Assembly: GCA_030690025.1 (NCBI GenBank)
Contig: JAUYDJ010000152.1
Span: 1-17,817 of the forward strand
Length of the DNA stretch: 17,817 nt
Source: Chloroflexota bacterium
Lineage (GTDB): Bacteria > Chloroflexota > Dehalococcoidia > Dehalococcoidales > JAUYDJ01
Reading direction: 5' to 3'
Below are positions 1-6,835 of the stretch, piece by piece (position 1 is the first letter of the stretch; each line of letters starts with the position of its first letter). A program made the translations under genes and the position numbers. Under the pieces are notes generated by a model. That model ran no database searches. It was not told the DNA's origin and saw only the letters and a program-made list of their open reading frames with translations.

Positions 1-518
1 TAAAGGTGTACGACAAGCGTCCGGAGGCCAGCCAGAAATACGCCGAAGCGATGGAGGCAAGGTTAAAGCTGAAGGTGCGGGCGGTGGCAACCATCGAGGC
101 AGCGGCCGACGCTGATATCGTCGTCGCGGTCACTCCGGCCACCACGCCGATTATCCAGAAACAGCATATACGGCCGGGGACCCATATCAATGCCATCGGC
201 GCGGACGCCAAGGGTAAGGAAGAACTGGAGCCTGAAATCTTGAAAACCGCCAAAATTATCGTCGATAATATCGAGCAGGCGGCCCACTCCGGGGAAATCA
301 ACGTCCCGATATTACAGGGAGTGATAACGGTAGATGATATCTATGCCACGCTGGGAGAAGTGGTAACGCACCGGAAGAAAGGGCGGGAAAACAACGACGA
401 AATCACTGTTTTCGATTCCACCGGGCTGGCCATACTGGATATAGGCTGTGCCAGACTCGTCTACAACAAGGCCCGGGAAAAAGGGCTTCCCGGCTTCCGG
501 CTGCAAAGTTGTGCCTGA
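1..518 (+). CDS. Ornithine cyclodeaminase/mu-crystallin family protein, 3' part
   Basis: This is the C-terminal part of an NAD(P)-binding protein of the ornithine cyclodeaminase/mu-crystallin/alanine dehydrogenase family. The reading frame is open to the left edge, so the real start lies outside the window and the GTG at 6 is only the first in-frame start-like codon. The visible 170 residues carry the family's later Rossmann-fold signatures in order: a VxVYD-like strand, VVAVTPAT, PGTHINAIGAD, an ELEPEIL stretch, a GEI turn, LGEVV, and the late FDSTGLAILD motif. Family members deaminate ornithine, oxidise alanine or reduce cyclic imines; the visible part does not choose among these. The nearest same-strand gene starts 350 bases downstream, behind its own promoter and a terminator-like hairpin, so it is probably a separate unit. 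Family call is firm, substrate unknown. Confidence 0.9.
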   Translation, partial: KVYDKRPEASQKYAEAMEARLKLKVRAVATIEAAADADIVVAVTPATTPIIQKQHIRPGTHINAIGADAKGKEELEPEILKTAKIIVDNIEQAAHSGEINVPILQGVITVDDIYATLGEVVTHRKKGRENNDEITVFDSTGLAILDIGCARLVYNKAREKGLPGFRLQSCA

Positions 519-634
519 GAGCTGACCTCAGCATGCCATTACGGGCGTTCCTACAAATCCCCGCTTGTTGAAGTCATCAAAATTTCTCCATCATTAATCT
601 TCGTTTTCTGCCGCCTCCGGCACTTGCGCAGCTA

Positions 635-664
635 TTGACAAATCATGCGTGATGGGACTAATAT
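635..664 (+). promoter_or_regulatory. Candidate sigma-70-type promoter
   Basis: A perfect TTGACA lies at 635-640 and TAATAT at 659-664 (4 of 6 matches to TATAAT), with an 18-base spacer. A transcript would begin near 671. It would run through the hairpin at 731-767 and then, if not terminated, into the alanine-rich gene at 869. Supported by motif match only. Confidence 0.45.
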
Positions 665-670
665 TAACTC

Positions 671-779
671 ACAGCATTGCAGTGGGGCTAAGATAGACCT
701 TACCTGGACCGGGAGGTGACAGGAATAAGAGCGCCGAAAACGGCTGTTATACAGCGGTTTACGGGGCTTTTTATTTTTT
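671..779 (+). ncRNA. Candidate small RNA or attenuated 5' leader
   Basis: The stretch lies between a plausible start site near 671 and a hairpin with a U-tract ending at 779, and it has no convincing reading frame. I could not match it to a known riboswitch class or small RNA family by eye. It could be an independent RNA of about 105 nt, or a leader that controls read-through into the alanine-rich gene 90 bases further on. The rest of the 519-868 gap contains a small hairpin (gctgc/gcagc, 821-835) and the ribosome binding site of the next gene, but nothing else I recognise. Confidence 0.3.
731..779 (+). terminator. Intrinsic terminator or attenuator hairpin
   Basis: Positions 731-747 pair with 751-767 in a 17-position stem (14 pairs, three mismatches: G-G, A-A and G-G) around a 3-base TAT loop. 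Five Ts, one A and six Ts follow at 768-779. This is classic intrinsic terminator form. It sits 210 bases after the stop of the upstream gene and 90 bases before the next start, so it more likely ends the candidate short RNA or acts as an attenuator than closes the upstream gene. Confidence 0.7.
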
Positions 780-868
780 GTCGCCTCATTTCATTTTCCA
801 GGGATGGATATCAAAGCCACGCTGCTTGATGCAGCATAGCGGCTAAAACGCTAAAAGGAGAAGGAAGA

Positions 869-3493
869 ATGGTCAACAGGAATGTTGGTCCTGAGAAGCG
901 GGGAGAAACACCTAAGATACTAACCAAACCACTTCCTCAAATCCTCGACGAAATGGAGGGCAACATCAAGGCCGCCGCGGAAGCGGCGCAACGGGCTGAG
1001 GCAGCCGCCAGACAGGCCAACCAAGCTGCCCTGGCCGCCACCAAGGCGTCGGGGGAAGCAGAGAAGAGGGCTATCGAGGCCCGTGAAGCTGGCGAAAAGG
1101 CAGCCGAGACGGCCACCCGGGCGGCGGCGGAAGCCGCGGCTAAGGCTGAACAGACTGCCAAAGGCGCCAGGGAAGCTGCTGAGGAAGCGGGACGAAAAGC
1201 TGAGCAGGCTGACCGCGGCGCTAAGGCAGCGGTCGAGGCTTTCAAGAAGGCGGCTGATGAAGCCGCCAAACGAGCCGAGGAGGCCAGCGCCCGAGCCACG
1301 CAGGCGGCTGAAGCTGCGGTGAAAGCGTCTGAAGAAGCGGCTGCGGAAGCAGCCAGAGAAGCCGAGGCTGCCGTTAAGGCAGCCAGAGCCGCGGCTGAAG
1401 AAGCCATAACCAGAGCCGAGGAAGTAGACCAGTCCGCCCGGGCTGCGGCGGCGGCGGCGGCTAAGACCGCTGAAGAGGCTGCGGCCAGTGCGGTAGCGGC
1501 GGCGGCGGAGGCTACGGCCAAGGCTGAGGAAGCTATCCGCGGTGCCAGGGAAGCAGCGGAGGCATTTAAGAAGGCAGCGGCCGAAGCCGCACGAAAAGCG
1601 GAACTGGCTGCCGCACGGGCGACCGAGGCGGCGGAAGCGGCCACGAAAGCCTCTAAGGAGGCGGCCACAGAAGCGGCACGGGCCGCCGAGGAGGCATCTC
1701 GACAGGCTCGGGAGGCTGCGGAAGCGGCCATGGCCGTGTCGGAAGAAGCTGCCGCACGTGCCGAGGAGGCAGGCGCTTTAGCGCGAGAAGCCGCTGAGGC
1801 GGCGACGAAAACGGCGGAAGAGGCGGCTCGCAGATCTGAAGCGGCAGCTGCCAAGGCTGAGAAAATGGGGCGGGATGCTAAGGCGGCGGCTGAAGAAGCT
1901 TCACGGCGGGCTGAGGAAGTTGACCGGGCTGCTAAAGAGGCGTCCGCGGCAGCGACCAGAGCCGCTGAGGAGGCTGGTGCTTTAGCGCGGGAGGCCGCGG
2001 AAGCAGCGACTCAATCGGCTGAGGAAGCGGCTCGTAGAGCCGAAGAAGCAGCCTTAAAAGCTGAGGAAACGGCCCGGGGTGCTCGATATGCAGCTGAAGA
2101 AGCCTCGAGAAAGGCTGAAGAAGTAGAACTCGCTGCCCGGGAAACAGCGGCAGCAGCGGCCAAAGCTGCTGAAGAAGCAGCCGCCAGAGCGGAAGAAAGG
2201 GCTATGTACGCTCAGGAGGCCGTTGAGGAAGCTGTTGAAGCGGCAAATGCCGCGGGCAAGCGGGCTGATGAATCTGCCAAGGCTGCTAAGGCAGCTACTG
2301 CTAAAGTGACCAAGACCCCGGCGGCGGAGACAGCTGCCGAAGCGGAACAGATAGGTAGAGTAGCCAAGAGAGCAGCTTCAGTGGCTTTCCATGCGGCTGA
2401 GGATACCCGCGTGAAAGCTGAAGCGGCATCTATTGCCGGTGATGAAGCCGGCAGTGCCGCATCCAGAATATCCGGGACTGCGGCTGACCGGGTTGCCGAA
2501 GCCGGTAGAGAAGCCAAGGAAGCGGCGGCCACCGGTTTTGATGTGGCCGATAAGACATTAAAGAAAGCTGAGCAGGCTGATGTGGCTGGAGACGAAGCCA
2601 TTGAAGCGGCCACGCATGCCCTGCACCAGCTAGTCAGTAAAGCGGAACAACTGGCCAGAGCGGCCAGGGAAGCCGCGGAGGAATTTAAGAAGGCGGCTGA
2701 TGAAGCGGCCCGAAGGGCGGAAGAAGCCAGCGCCAGGGCTACCGAGGCGGCGGAAACCGCTGCTGAAGGAGCGGCGCGAAAGGCGGAAGAAGCCAGTGCC
2801 AGGGCCACCGCAGCCGCGGAAGCCGCAATGAAGGCGGCTGAGGCGGCTGCAGAGGAAGCAGCGCGCCGGGCTGAGGAAGCCGGTGCCAGGGCTACCAAGG
2901 CTGCGGAAGCTGCCATAAAGGCGTCCCAGGAGACGGCTGAGGCGGCGGCTAAGCGGGCTGAAGAAGCCGGTGCCAGGGCTATCGCGGCTGCCGAAGCGGC
3001 GGCCCGGAAGGCCGAGGAGGCTGACAAAGGCGCTAAGCGAGCTGTGGAAGCCTCTCGTAAAGCTTCTGAAGAAGCGGTGAAAAAGGCTGAGGCGGCTGGT
3101 GCCAAAGCTAGCGAGCAAGCCGCGGAAGCGGTCAAGGTCTCCAAAGAAGCGGCAGCGCAAGCCGCGCGTGAGGCTGATGCTGCGGTGAGGGCAGCCCGGG
3201 AGGCGGCGGATGCCGCCAGGCGAGCTTCGGAGGAAGCGCAGGCGCGGGCAGCCGAGGCCGGCGCGTTAGCCCGGGAAGCAGCCGGAATCGCCAACGCCGC
3301 CCGAGAAGCGGCGGCCGCTGCTATGAAGGCCGCCGAGGAAGCATCGGCGCTGGCCGGTGGGGCACTGCCCAGGGACCTGGTCAGGAGAATTATTTCCTCA
3401 TGGGAGTTCCTGGCCTTCCTGCTGCTCTTTATGCTGGCGTCGGTGACGGCGGCAGTAGCTATCGCCCTGGGCTTATCGCTGCTGGGTAAATAG
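869..3493 (+). CDS. Giant alanine-rich octadecad-repeat helical protein with C-terminal membrane anchor
   Basis: I do not recognise this 874-residue protein as a named family. It starts at an ATG preceded by aaaggag. Residues 1-31 are an ordinary polar N-terminus with no signal peptide. From about residue 32 to 830 it is nearly all Ala, Glu, Lys and Arg, predicted as one long helix or series of helices. Residues 92-468 repeat every 18 residues (typical unit KAEEAIRGAREAAEAFKK), with phase shifts near 326-397. Residues 478-590 are less regular. Residues 591-828 resume the 18-mers, with some 11-residue insertions. Residues 846-871 form one hydrophobic membrane segment with only GK after it, so it looks tail-anchored, with the rod probably in the cytoplasm. 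A fully extended helix would be on the order of 0.1 micrometre. Possible roles are a scaffold, spacer or cytoskeletal rod. TolA-like and LEA-like proteins share composition but not this repeat. Confidence 0.85.
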   Translation: MVNRNVGPEKRGETPKILTKPLPQILDEMEGNIKAAAEAAQRAEAAARQANQAALAATKASGEAEKRAIEAREAGEKAAETATRAAAEAAAKAEQTAKGAREAAEEAGRKAEQADRGAKAAVEAFKKAADEAAKRAEEASARATQAAEAAVKASEEAAAEAAREAEAAVKAARAAAEEAITRAEEVDQSARAAAAAAAKTAEEAAASAVAAAAEATAKAEEAIRGAREAAEAFKKAAAEAARKAELAAARATEAAEAATKASKEAATEAARAAEEASRQAREAAEAAMAVSEEAAARAEEAGALAREAAEAATKTAEEAARRSEAAAAKAEKMGRDAKAAAEEASRRAEEVDRAAKEASAAATRAAEEAGALAREAAEAATQSAEEAARRAEEAALKAEETARGARYAAEEASRKAEEVELAARETAAAAAKAAEEAAARAEERAMYAQEAVEEAVEAANAAGKRADESAKAAKAATAKVTKTPAAETAAEAEQIGRVAKRAASVAFHAAEDTRVKAEAASIAGDEAGSAASRISGTAADRVAEAGREAKEAAATGFDVADKTLKKAEQADVAGDEAIEAATHALHQLVSKAEQLARAAREAAEEFKKAADEAARRAEEASARATEAAETAAEGAARKAEEASARATAAAEAAMKAAEAAAEEAARRAEEAGARATKAAEAAIKASQETAEAAAKRAEEAGARAIAAAEAAARKAEEADKGAKRAVEASRKASEEAVKKAEAAGAKASEQAAEAVKVSKEAAAQAAREADAAVRAAREAADAARRASEEAQARAAEAGALAREAAGIANAAREAAAAAMKAAEEASALAGGALPRDLVRRIISSWEFLAFLLLFMLASVTAAVAIALGLSLLGK
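1142..2272 (+). repeat. First octadecad array (residues 92-468)
   Basis: Eighteen-residue (54-base) units begin at residues 92, 110, 128, 146, 164, 182, 200, 218, 236, 254, 272, 290 and 308. After a 3-residue slip they continue at 329, 347, 365 and 383, then after a 14-residue unit at 397, 415, 433 and 451. Each unit usually opens with K/R/A-A-E-E and has Arg or Lys near its middle and end. Eighteen residues equal five turns at 3.6 residues per turn, so equivalent positions stay on one face of a straight helix. Confidence 0.8.
2639..3352 (+). repeat. Second octadecad array with 29-residue super-repeats (residues 591-828)
   Basis: Units of 18 start at residues 591 and 609. The pattern then alternates 11 and 18: 627 (11), 638 (18), 656 (11), 667 (18), 685 (11), 696 (18). 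This gives a 29-residue super-repeat, seen as KAEEASARAT, RAEEAGARAT and RAEEAGARAI at 638, 667 and 696. Units of 18 continue at 714, 732, 750, 768 and 786. The period of 29 residues is eight turns, so helical phase is nearly kept. Confidence 0.75.
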
Positions 3494-3515
3494 TTGACCG
3501 GGAAATAATCTGAAT

Positions 3516-3550
3516 AACAGGGCCACGGTGCTAAGTACCGTGGCCCTGTT
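3516..3550 (+). terminator. Strong hairpin terminator after the alanine-rich gene
   Basis: A perfect 14-bp stem (aacagggccacggt at 3516-3529 pairing with 3537-3550) closes a 7-base loop, 22 bases after the stop codon. The tail is only moderately T-rich (tgttggttta). It probably separates the alanine-rich gene from the molybdoenzyme gene 38 bases later. Confidence 0.75.
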
Positions 3551-3587
3551 GGTTTAGGGGCTTATTCGAGGCTAGAAGGAGGGGAAG

Positions 3588-4190
3588 GTGCCTACGATGA
3601 ATGGAGGCATAGTCAAAAGCCCGGATACACAGCGGGAAAACCGGGTTCCGCCCGGGCAGCGGGCCATTGAACGCTGGCCTGTCCTTCACTATGGCGCGGT
3701 CCCCCGCGTTGATACGGCCGGGTGGTCATTCACCATCTCCGGCCTGGTCGCCAAAGAACGAAAGCTAAGCTACCAGGAATTCATGGCGCTGCCGCGGGTC
3801 AAGGTGTTCGCGGATATCCACTGTGTTACCGGCTGGTCCCGTCTTAACAATCTCTGGGAGGGGATAAGCACGGCCGCAATTCGGGAGCTGGCCAGTGTGC
3901 TCCCCGGGGCCAAATACGTCATCGTCCACGGTGTCGGCGGTTTTACCACCAACCTGTCTCTCAGTGATTTCTTTGAGTCGGATGTCCTTTTCGGCCTCAA
4001 GCATGACGGCGAGTCGATTTCGCCGGAGCACGGCGCTCCGGTGCGGCTGGTGGTGCCCCGTCTCTATTTCTGGAAGAGCGCCAAGTGGGTGGTCGGCATT
4101 GAGTTTACGGAGAAGGACAAACCCGGCTTCTGGGAATCGCACGGCTATCATAATCACGGCGACCCCTGGCTGGAAGAGCGCTATGGCTAG
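3588..4190 (+). CDS. Sulfite oxidase-like molybdopterin oxidoreductase (YuiH-type)
   Basis: The protein is 200 residues long, the size of stand-alone proteins with the oxidoreductase molybdopterin-binding (Oxidored_molyb) fold shared by sulfite oxidase and MsrP. Conserved landmarks are ADIHCVTGWS, whose Cys79 should be the protein ligand of molybdenum, then HGAPVRLVVP (148-157) and the cofactor-contacting FWKSAKWV (161-168). No Tat or Sec signal and no haem or dimerisation domain are present, so it is probably a cytosolic, minimal member; the substrate is unknown. Two starts are possible: GTG at 3588 is 4 bases after aaggagg, and ATG at 3597 is 13 bases after it. I kept the GTG. Its stop shares the tetranucleotide CTAG with the convergent exporter gene. 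Confidence 0.88.
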   Translation: MPTMNGGIVKSPDTQRENRVPPGQRAIERWPVLHYGAVPRVDTAGWSFTISGLVAKERKLSYQEFMALPRVKVFADIHCVTGWSRLNNLWEGISTAAIRELASVLPGAKYVIVHGVGGFTTNLSLSDFFESDVLFGLKHDGESISPEHGAPVRLVVPRLYFWKSAKWVVGIEFTEKDKPGFWESHGYHNHGDPWLEERYG

Positions 4191-5578
4191 GCTTTCGGCC
4201 GCACTTTGCCTCGCGCCAGCGAGGCAAATATGCCGCCGAAGCTGAGGACGGTGTAAATAAGGAAGGCCGGCTTAAGGCTTCCTAAAAAGACGCCGTAATA
4301 CGCCGGGGTAATCTCCACCCGGCCAATGTAGATGGCGAATATCAGCATGGTGATGCCCATGCTGACCATAAAACCAAGCTGCCGCATGGTGGACAGGGTG
4401 GCCGAGGCCAGGCCGTAAAACTTCTTCTGCACCGAGCTCATGATGGCATTGGTATTGGGCGAGGAAAACAGGGCAAAGCCAAAGCCGATGATAATTAGAC
4501 TGGCCATGATGTACCAGATGGGGGTATTCTGTCCCAGGAAAACTAACATCGCCAACCCGATGGTGCCCAGCGCCATTCCCGTGGAGGAGATTATCCGCGG
4601 TTCAATGCGGTCGGAAAGCCGGCCCGCTATCGGTGAAAAGAGCGCCTGCACGGCCGGCATGGACAGCAGAACGAAGCCGGCCACCTGAGGGCTGAAGCCC
4701 TTGATATTTTGCAGGTAGAGGCTCATCAGGAAAGTGACGGCAAAGGTGGCGCCGTAGTTGATGAGCGCCGCCAGGTTAGAGAAAGCAAAGACCGGGCTAT
4801 GCCGGAACAGGTCCATGTGGATGACTGGGTTGGCCTGCCTGCCTTCCCACCAGATGAATATTGCAACCCCCAGGAGGCCGAGGATGACTGTCCATATGCC
4901 GGCGGGGGTTGGTAGTAGTGAAAAACCATACATAATCGCGATGATGGCGATACCATAGATGAGGGAACCGGACAGGTCGAACTTTTCGCCTTTGGCCTCG
5001 CCCCATTCTCCCTTGAGCTTCCACCAGGTGATGACCATGATGGTTAGGCCAATAGGTACGGTGGCCAGGAAAATGCTCCGCCAGCCAAAGTGTCCGGTGA
5101 GCAGCCCGCCCAGAAATGGCCCCAGGGAAAGTCCCAGGTAGGTTGCGGCGCTATTGATGCCCAGCACCCGTCCCCTTTCGCCCGGCGGGAATACGGAGGT
5201 CAGAATGGCCACTCCCGTGCCAAAGGTCATGGCGGCGCCTATCCCCTGCAGGACACGGAAGCTGATAAGCATAAGGGCTGATGTTGAGACTACCGAAAGA
5301 ATAGTGGCCGCTGTGTAAACGTAGATTCCGTAGATAAAAATGCGTTTCCGGCCATATATATCGGCGATTCTGCCGAAAGGCACCAGGAATACGGCAGCCG
5401 CGAGCACCTGCGCGGTGGGCACCCAGCTCAACAGGATGGCATTCATGTTGAATTCCTGGGCAATAGCGGGCAAGGCAATATTGATGGAGGAGCTCATGAA
5501 GGGGGTGATAAAGGCGGCCAGCGTGGCGACAATTAAGGCTGCCCCTTCAATAGGTCTGGTACCGGGTTGTTTTTCCAT
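4187..5578 (-). CDS. MFS multidrug-type exporter (DHA2/EmrB-QacA family)
   Basis: A 463-residue polytopic membrane protein of the major facilitator superfamily, predicted to export small molecules in exchange for protons. Near the N-terminus is the DHA2-like SSINIALPAIA (30-40). MFS motif A, GRIADIYGRKR, is at 69-79 in the first cytoplasmic loop. Arg108 lies in motif B. The antiporter motif C follows as GLSLGPFLGG (149-158). Length and hydrophobic pattern fit the 14-helix DHA2 group (drugs, bile salts, siderophores); the exact substrate cannot be read. No regulator gene is adjacent. The start ATG lacks a good ribosome binding site but has a promoter about 20-50 bases upstream. The stop overlaps that of the convergent molybdoenzyme gene, and no terminator lies between them. 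Confidence 0.9.
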   Translation of the reverse strand: MEKQPGTRPIEGAALIVATLAAFITPFMSSSINIALPAIAQEFNMNAILLSWVPTAQVLAAAVFLVPFGRIADIYGRKRIFIYGIYVYTAATILSVVSTSALMLISFRVLQGIGAAMTFGTGVAILTSVFPPGERGRVLGINSAATYLGLSLGPFLGGLLTGHFGWRSIFLATVPIGLTIMVITWWKLKGEWGEAKGEKFDLSGSLIYGIAIIAIMYGFSLLPTPAGIWTVILGLLGVAIFIWWEGRQANPVIHMDLFRHSPVFAFSNLAALINYGATFAVTFLMSLYLQNIKGFSPQVAGFVLLSMPAVQALFSPIAGRLSDRIEPRIISSTGMALGTIGLAMLVFLGQNTPIWYIMASLIIIGFGFALFSSPNTNAIMSSVQKKFYGLASATLSTMRQLGFMVSMGITMLIFAIYIGRVEITPAYYGVFLGSLKPAFLIYTVLSFGGIFASLARGKVRPKA

Positions 5579-5602
5579 AGGTGGTATCAGGATGACTATT
5601 TG

Positions 5603-5631
5603 ATTCTAGTGCAGATGGGGGGCAAAATCAA
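5603..5631 (-). promoter_or_regulatory. Candidate promoter for the MFS exporter
   Basis: On the minus strand, TTGATT (5626-5631) and TAGAAT (5603-5608) are separated by exactly 17 bases. Transcription would start near 5596, leaving an 18-base leader. The -35 element overlaps the stop codon of the upstream PPC-domain gene. Confidence 0.5.
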
Positions 5632-6077
5632 GTTGGCTCAGTCTCCAGCAACTCAAAGCCGCTGGCCTTGTCCTTCACCCTGGTGGCTTTCGCGCCGGTG
5701 ATTTCGTAGAGAATGACCTCGCCCACCAGCCAGGTGCGGGCACCAAAACGCAGGCAGCCGGTCATAGTCTGCCCGGCCCGTCCCAGCGCGGCGTGGATAT
5801 GCAGCACCGGCTTGCCGCTTTCGTCCGGGGCGAGCACGCCCACGCCGGCGACCTCGTGGGCGCCGTCGATAGGCAGGAGCATTGGTTCGGGTGGTCTTTG
5901 TTGCGAGCGGCGCGGCCCGACCACCACCTGGCCATCGCCGATGCCGCCTACCAGGATGACCTGCCCTACCGATACGCCCTGCTCGGCGGCGAAACGCTCC
6001 ACGCAGCCGGGCAGCATATCGCCGTCTTCCAGTCGCAGCACGAAAACTCGCCCTACTTTCCCTTCAGATGCTTTCAT
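5628..6077 (-). CDS. PPC/DUF296-domain protein
   Basis: A 149-residue single-domain protein of the PPC (plant and prokaryote conserved, DUF296) family, the fold also found in plant AT-hook proteins. Visible features are an N-terminal VFVLRLEDGDML strand-turn, the AAEQGVSVGQVILVGGIGDG core (31-50), PVLHIHAALGR (90-100, His93 and His95), and a final LVGEVILYE strand. Prokaryotic members are trimers of uncertain function, some with a metal site built from these histidines. Where most members have a GGHL motif, this one has TGCL (Cys108), so a metal ligand may be swapped. The start has an aggagg site 5 bases upstream. The gene follows the 108-residue orphan gene by 31 bases, so the two are probably co-transcribed. 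Confidence 0.85.
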   Translation of the reverse strand: MKASEGKVGRVFVLRLEDGDMLPGCVERFAAEQGVSVGQVILVGGIGDGQVVVGPRRSQQRPPEPMLLPIDGAHEVAGVGVLAPDESGKPVLHIHAALGRAGQTMTGCLRFGARTWLVGEVILYEITGAKATRVKDKASGFELLETEPT

Positions 6078-6108
6078 AATGGCCTCCTCATGTTAGAGTG
6101 CGCCACGG

Positions 6109-6435
6109 CTATTTGACCTTGTCCAGTGAGACCATGCAGGTGCTCCAGATGCCTGACACGTCGGGCAGGCCGATGACGATGCCCCACAGGTCGCCTTTGG
6201 CGCTGCGGACAAAATGCCACCAGTGGGTAAAGAGCCCCGGTATGCCCTTGGTGCGGAAGACGAGCTCATCCAGCGGCCCAAAGGTCTGCACCGCCAGGCC
6301 GGGCCAATCGGCAATGCCGGCCGGCGCTTCGTCAATGTGAACATTGACCTCTTTCCTGGCCCAGTCTATTTCTAACTCGATGTTCCATTCCTCTTTGGTG
6401 CCGGGCAGGTGTGCCTTGCCGCGAAAAGTTTCCAT
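6109..6435 (-). CDS. Uncharacterised 108-residue protein
   Basis: I do not recognise this protein. It is real by its ribosome binding site (aaaggagg, 5 bases before the ATG) and by its tight spacing to the PPC gene. It is soluble, Trp-rich and probably mostly beta strand, with a short aromatic cluster, FTHWWHFV, in the second half. No signal peptide, membrane segment or cysteine cluster is present (one Cys near the C-terminus). It lies between a small haem-like membrane protein and the PPC protein, which is the only clue to its role. Confidence 0.7.
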   Translation of the reverse strand: METFRGKAHLPGTKEEWNIELEIDWARKEVNVHIDEAPAGIADWPGLAVQTFGPLDELVFRTKGIPGLFTHWWHFVRSAKGDLWGIVIGLPDVSGIWSTCMVSLDKVK

Positions 6436-6515
6436 TGAAGCCTCCTTTAAGACTGCAGATGACTTGTCCTCTAATTACTGCCAATCAGGGAGATAGGCGG
6501 CGAACATATACTTGC

Positions 6516-6758
6516 CTATTTTCTGGCGGCTCTGCTCTTCAGGGTCAACGCCAGGCTGATATGCCTAATCAATAGTACGATGAACGGAACGGTGAGAATA
6601 TTATGGACGATGAAGGACAGGTTCTTGGTGATTAGCCCGAATGTCCAGGCTTCTACTATTCTGAACTCAGTGATGCCGAAACCGCTGATAATATAGATTG
6701 CTATTACGGCGGTCAGCGACCAGTGGACTACACCCCTGAGCAGCTCAAGTTTTGTCAT
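6516..6758 (-). CDS. Small two-helix cytochrome b561-like membrane protein
   Basis: An 80-residue membrane protein with two hydrophobic helices (about 9-30 and 48-71). The first begins LRGVVHWSLTAV, resembling the RxxHW start of b-type cytochrome subunits of hydrogenases and formate dehydrogenases. The second carries His52 and His66 fourteen residues apart on one helix face, the spacing used for two stacked haems in cytochrome b proteins. His12 in helix 1 could pair with one of them in a dimer. It looks like the first half of a four-helix cytochrome b561. Haem binding is inferred. A consensus promoter sits directly upstream, and there is no Shine-Dalgarno, so the mRNA may be leaderless. Confidence 0.7.
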   Translation of the reverse strand: MTKLELLRGVVHWSLTAVIAIYIISGFGITEFRIVEAWTFGLITKNLSFIVHNILTVPFIVLLIRHISLALTLKSRAARK

Positions 6759-6769
6759 AAGTGCGCTTG

Positions 6770-6799
6770 ATTATACCCTTTGGACGCTGATGCTGGCAA
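6770..6799 (-). promoter_or_regulatory. Near-consensus promoter for the small cytochrome-like gene
   Basis: On the minus strand, TTGCCA (6794-6799, 5 of 6 matches) and a perfect TATAAT (6770-6775) are 18 bases apart. The predicted start, near 6763, is about 5 bases before the ATG at 6758, so the mRNA would be practically leaderless. Confidence 0.6.
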
Positions 6800-6835
6800 T
6801 AGCCTTTGTGGAAAGAAGGAGGCTAATTGCTGCCT

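Noticed and set aside
671..779. Known riboswitch (fluoride, c-di-GMP, guanidine, Mg, Mn, preQ1 classes considered)
   Set aside because: None of the consensus cores I can recall is present; only the promoter and terminator form are supported.
1083..1781. Short Arg/Pro-rich plus-strand frames (1083-1322, 1542-1781)
   Set aside because: They are shifted-frame readings of the same repeat DNA.
937..3294. Long minus-strand open frames (937-1854 and 2212-3294) opposite the alanine-rich gene
   Set aside because: They are Ala/Ser-rich mirror translations of GC-rich repeated codons, with no convincing ribosome sites; the plus frame has a good ribosome site, a clean membrane anchor and a terminator.
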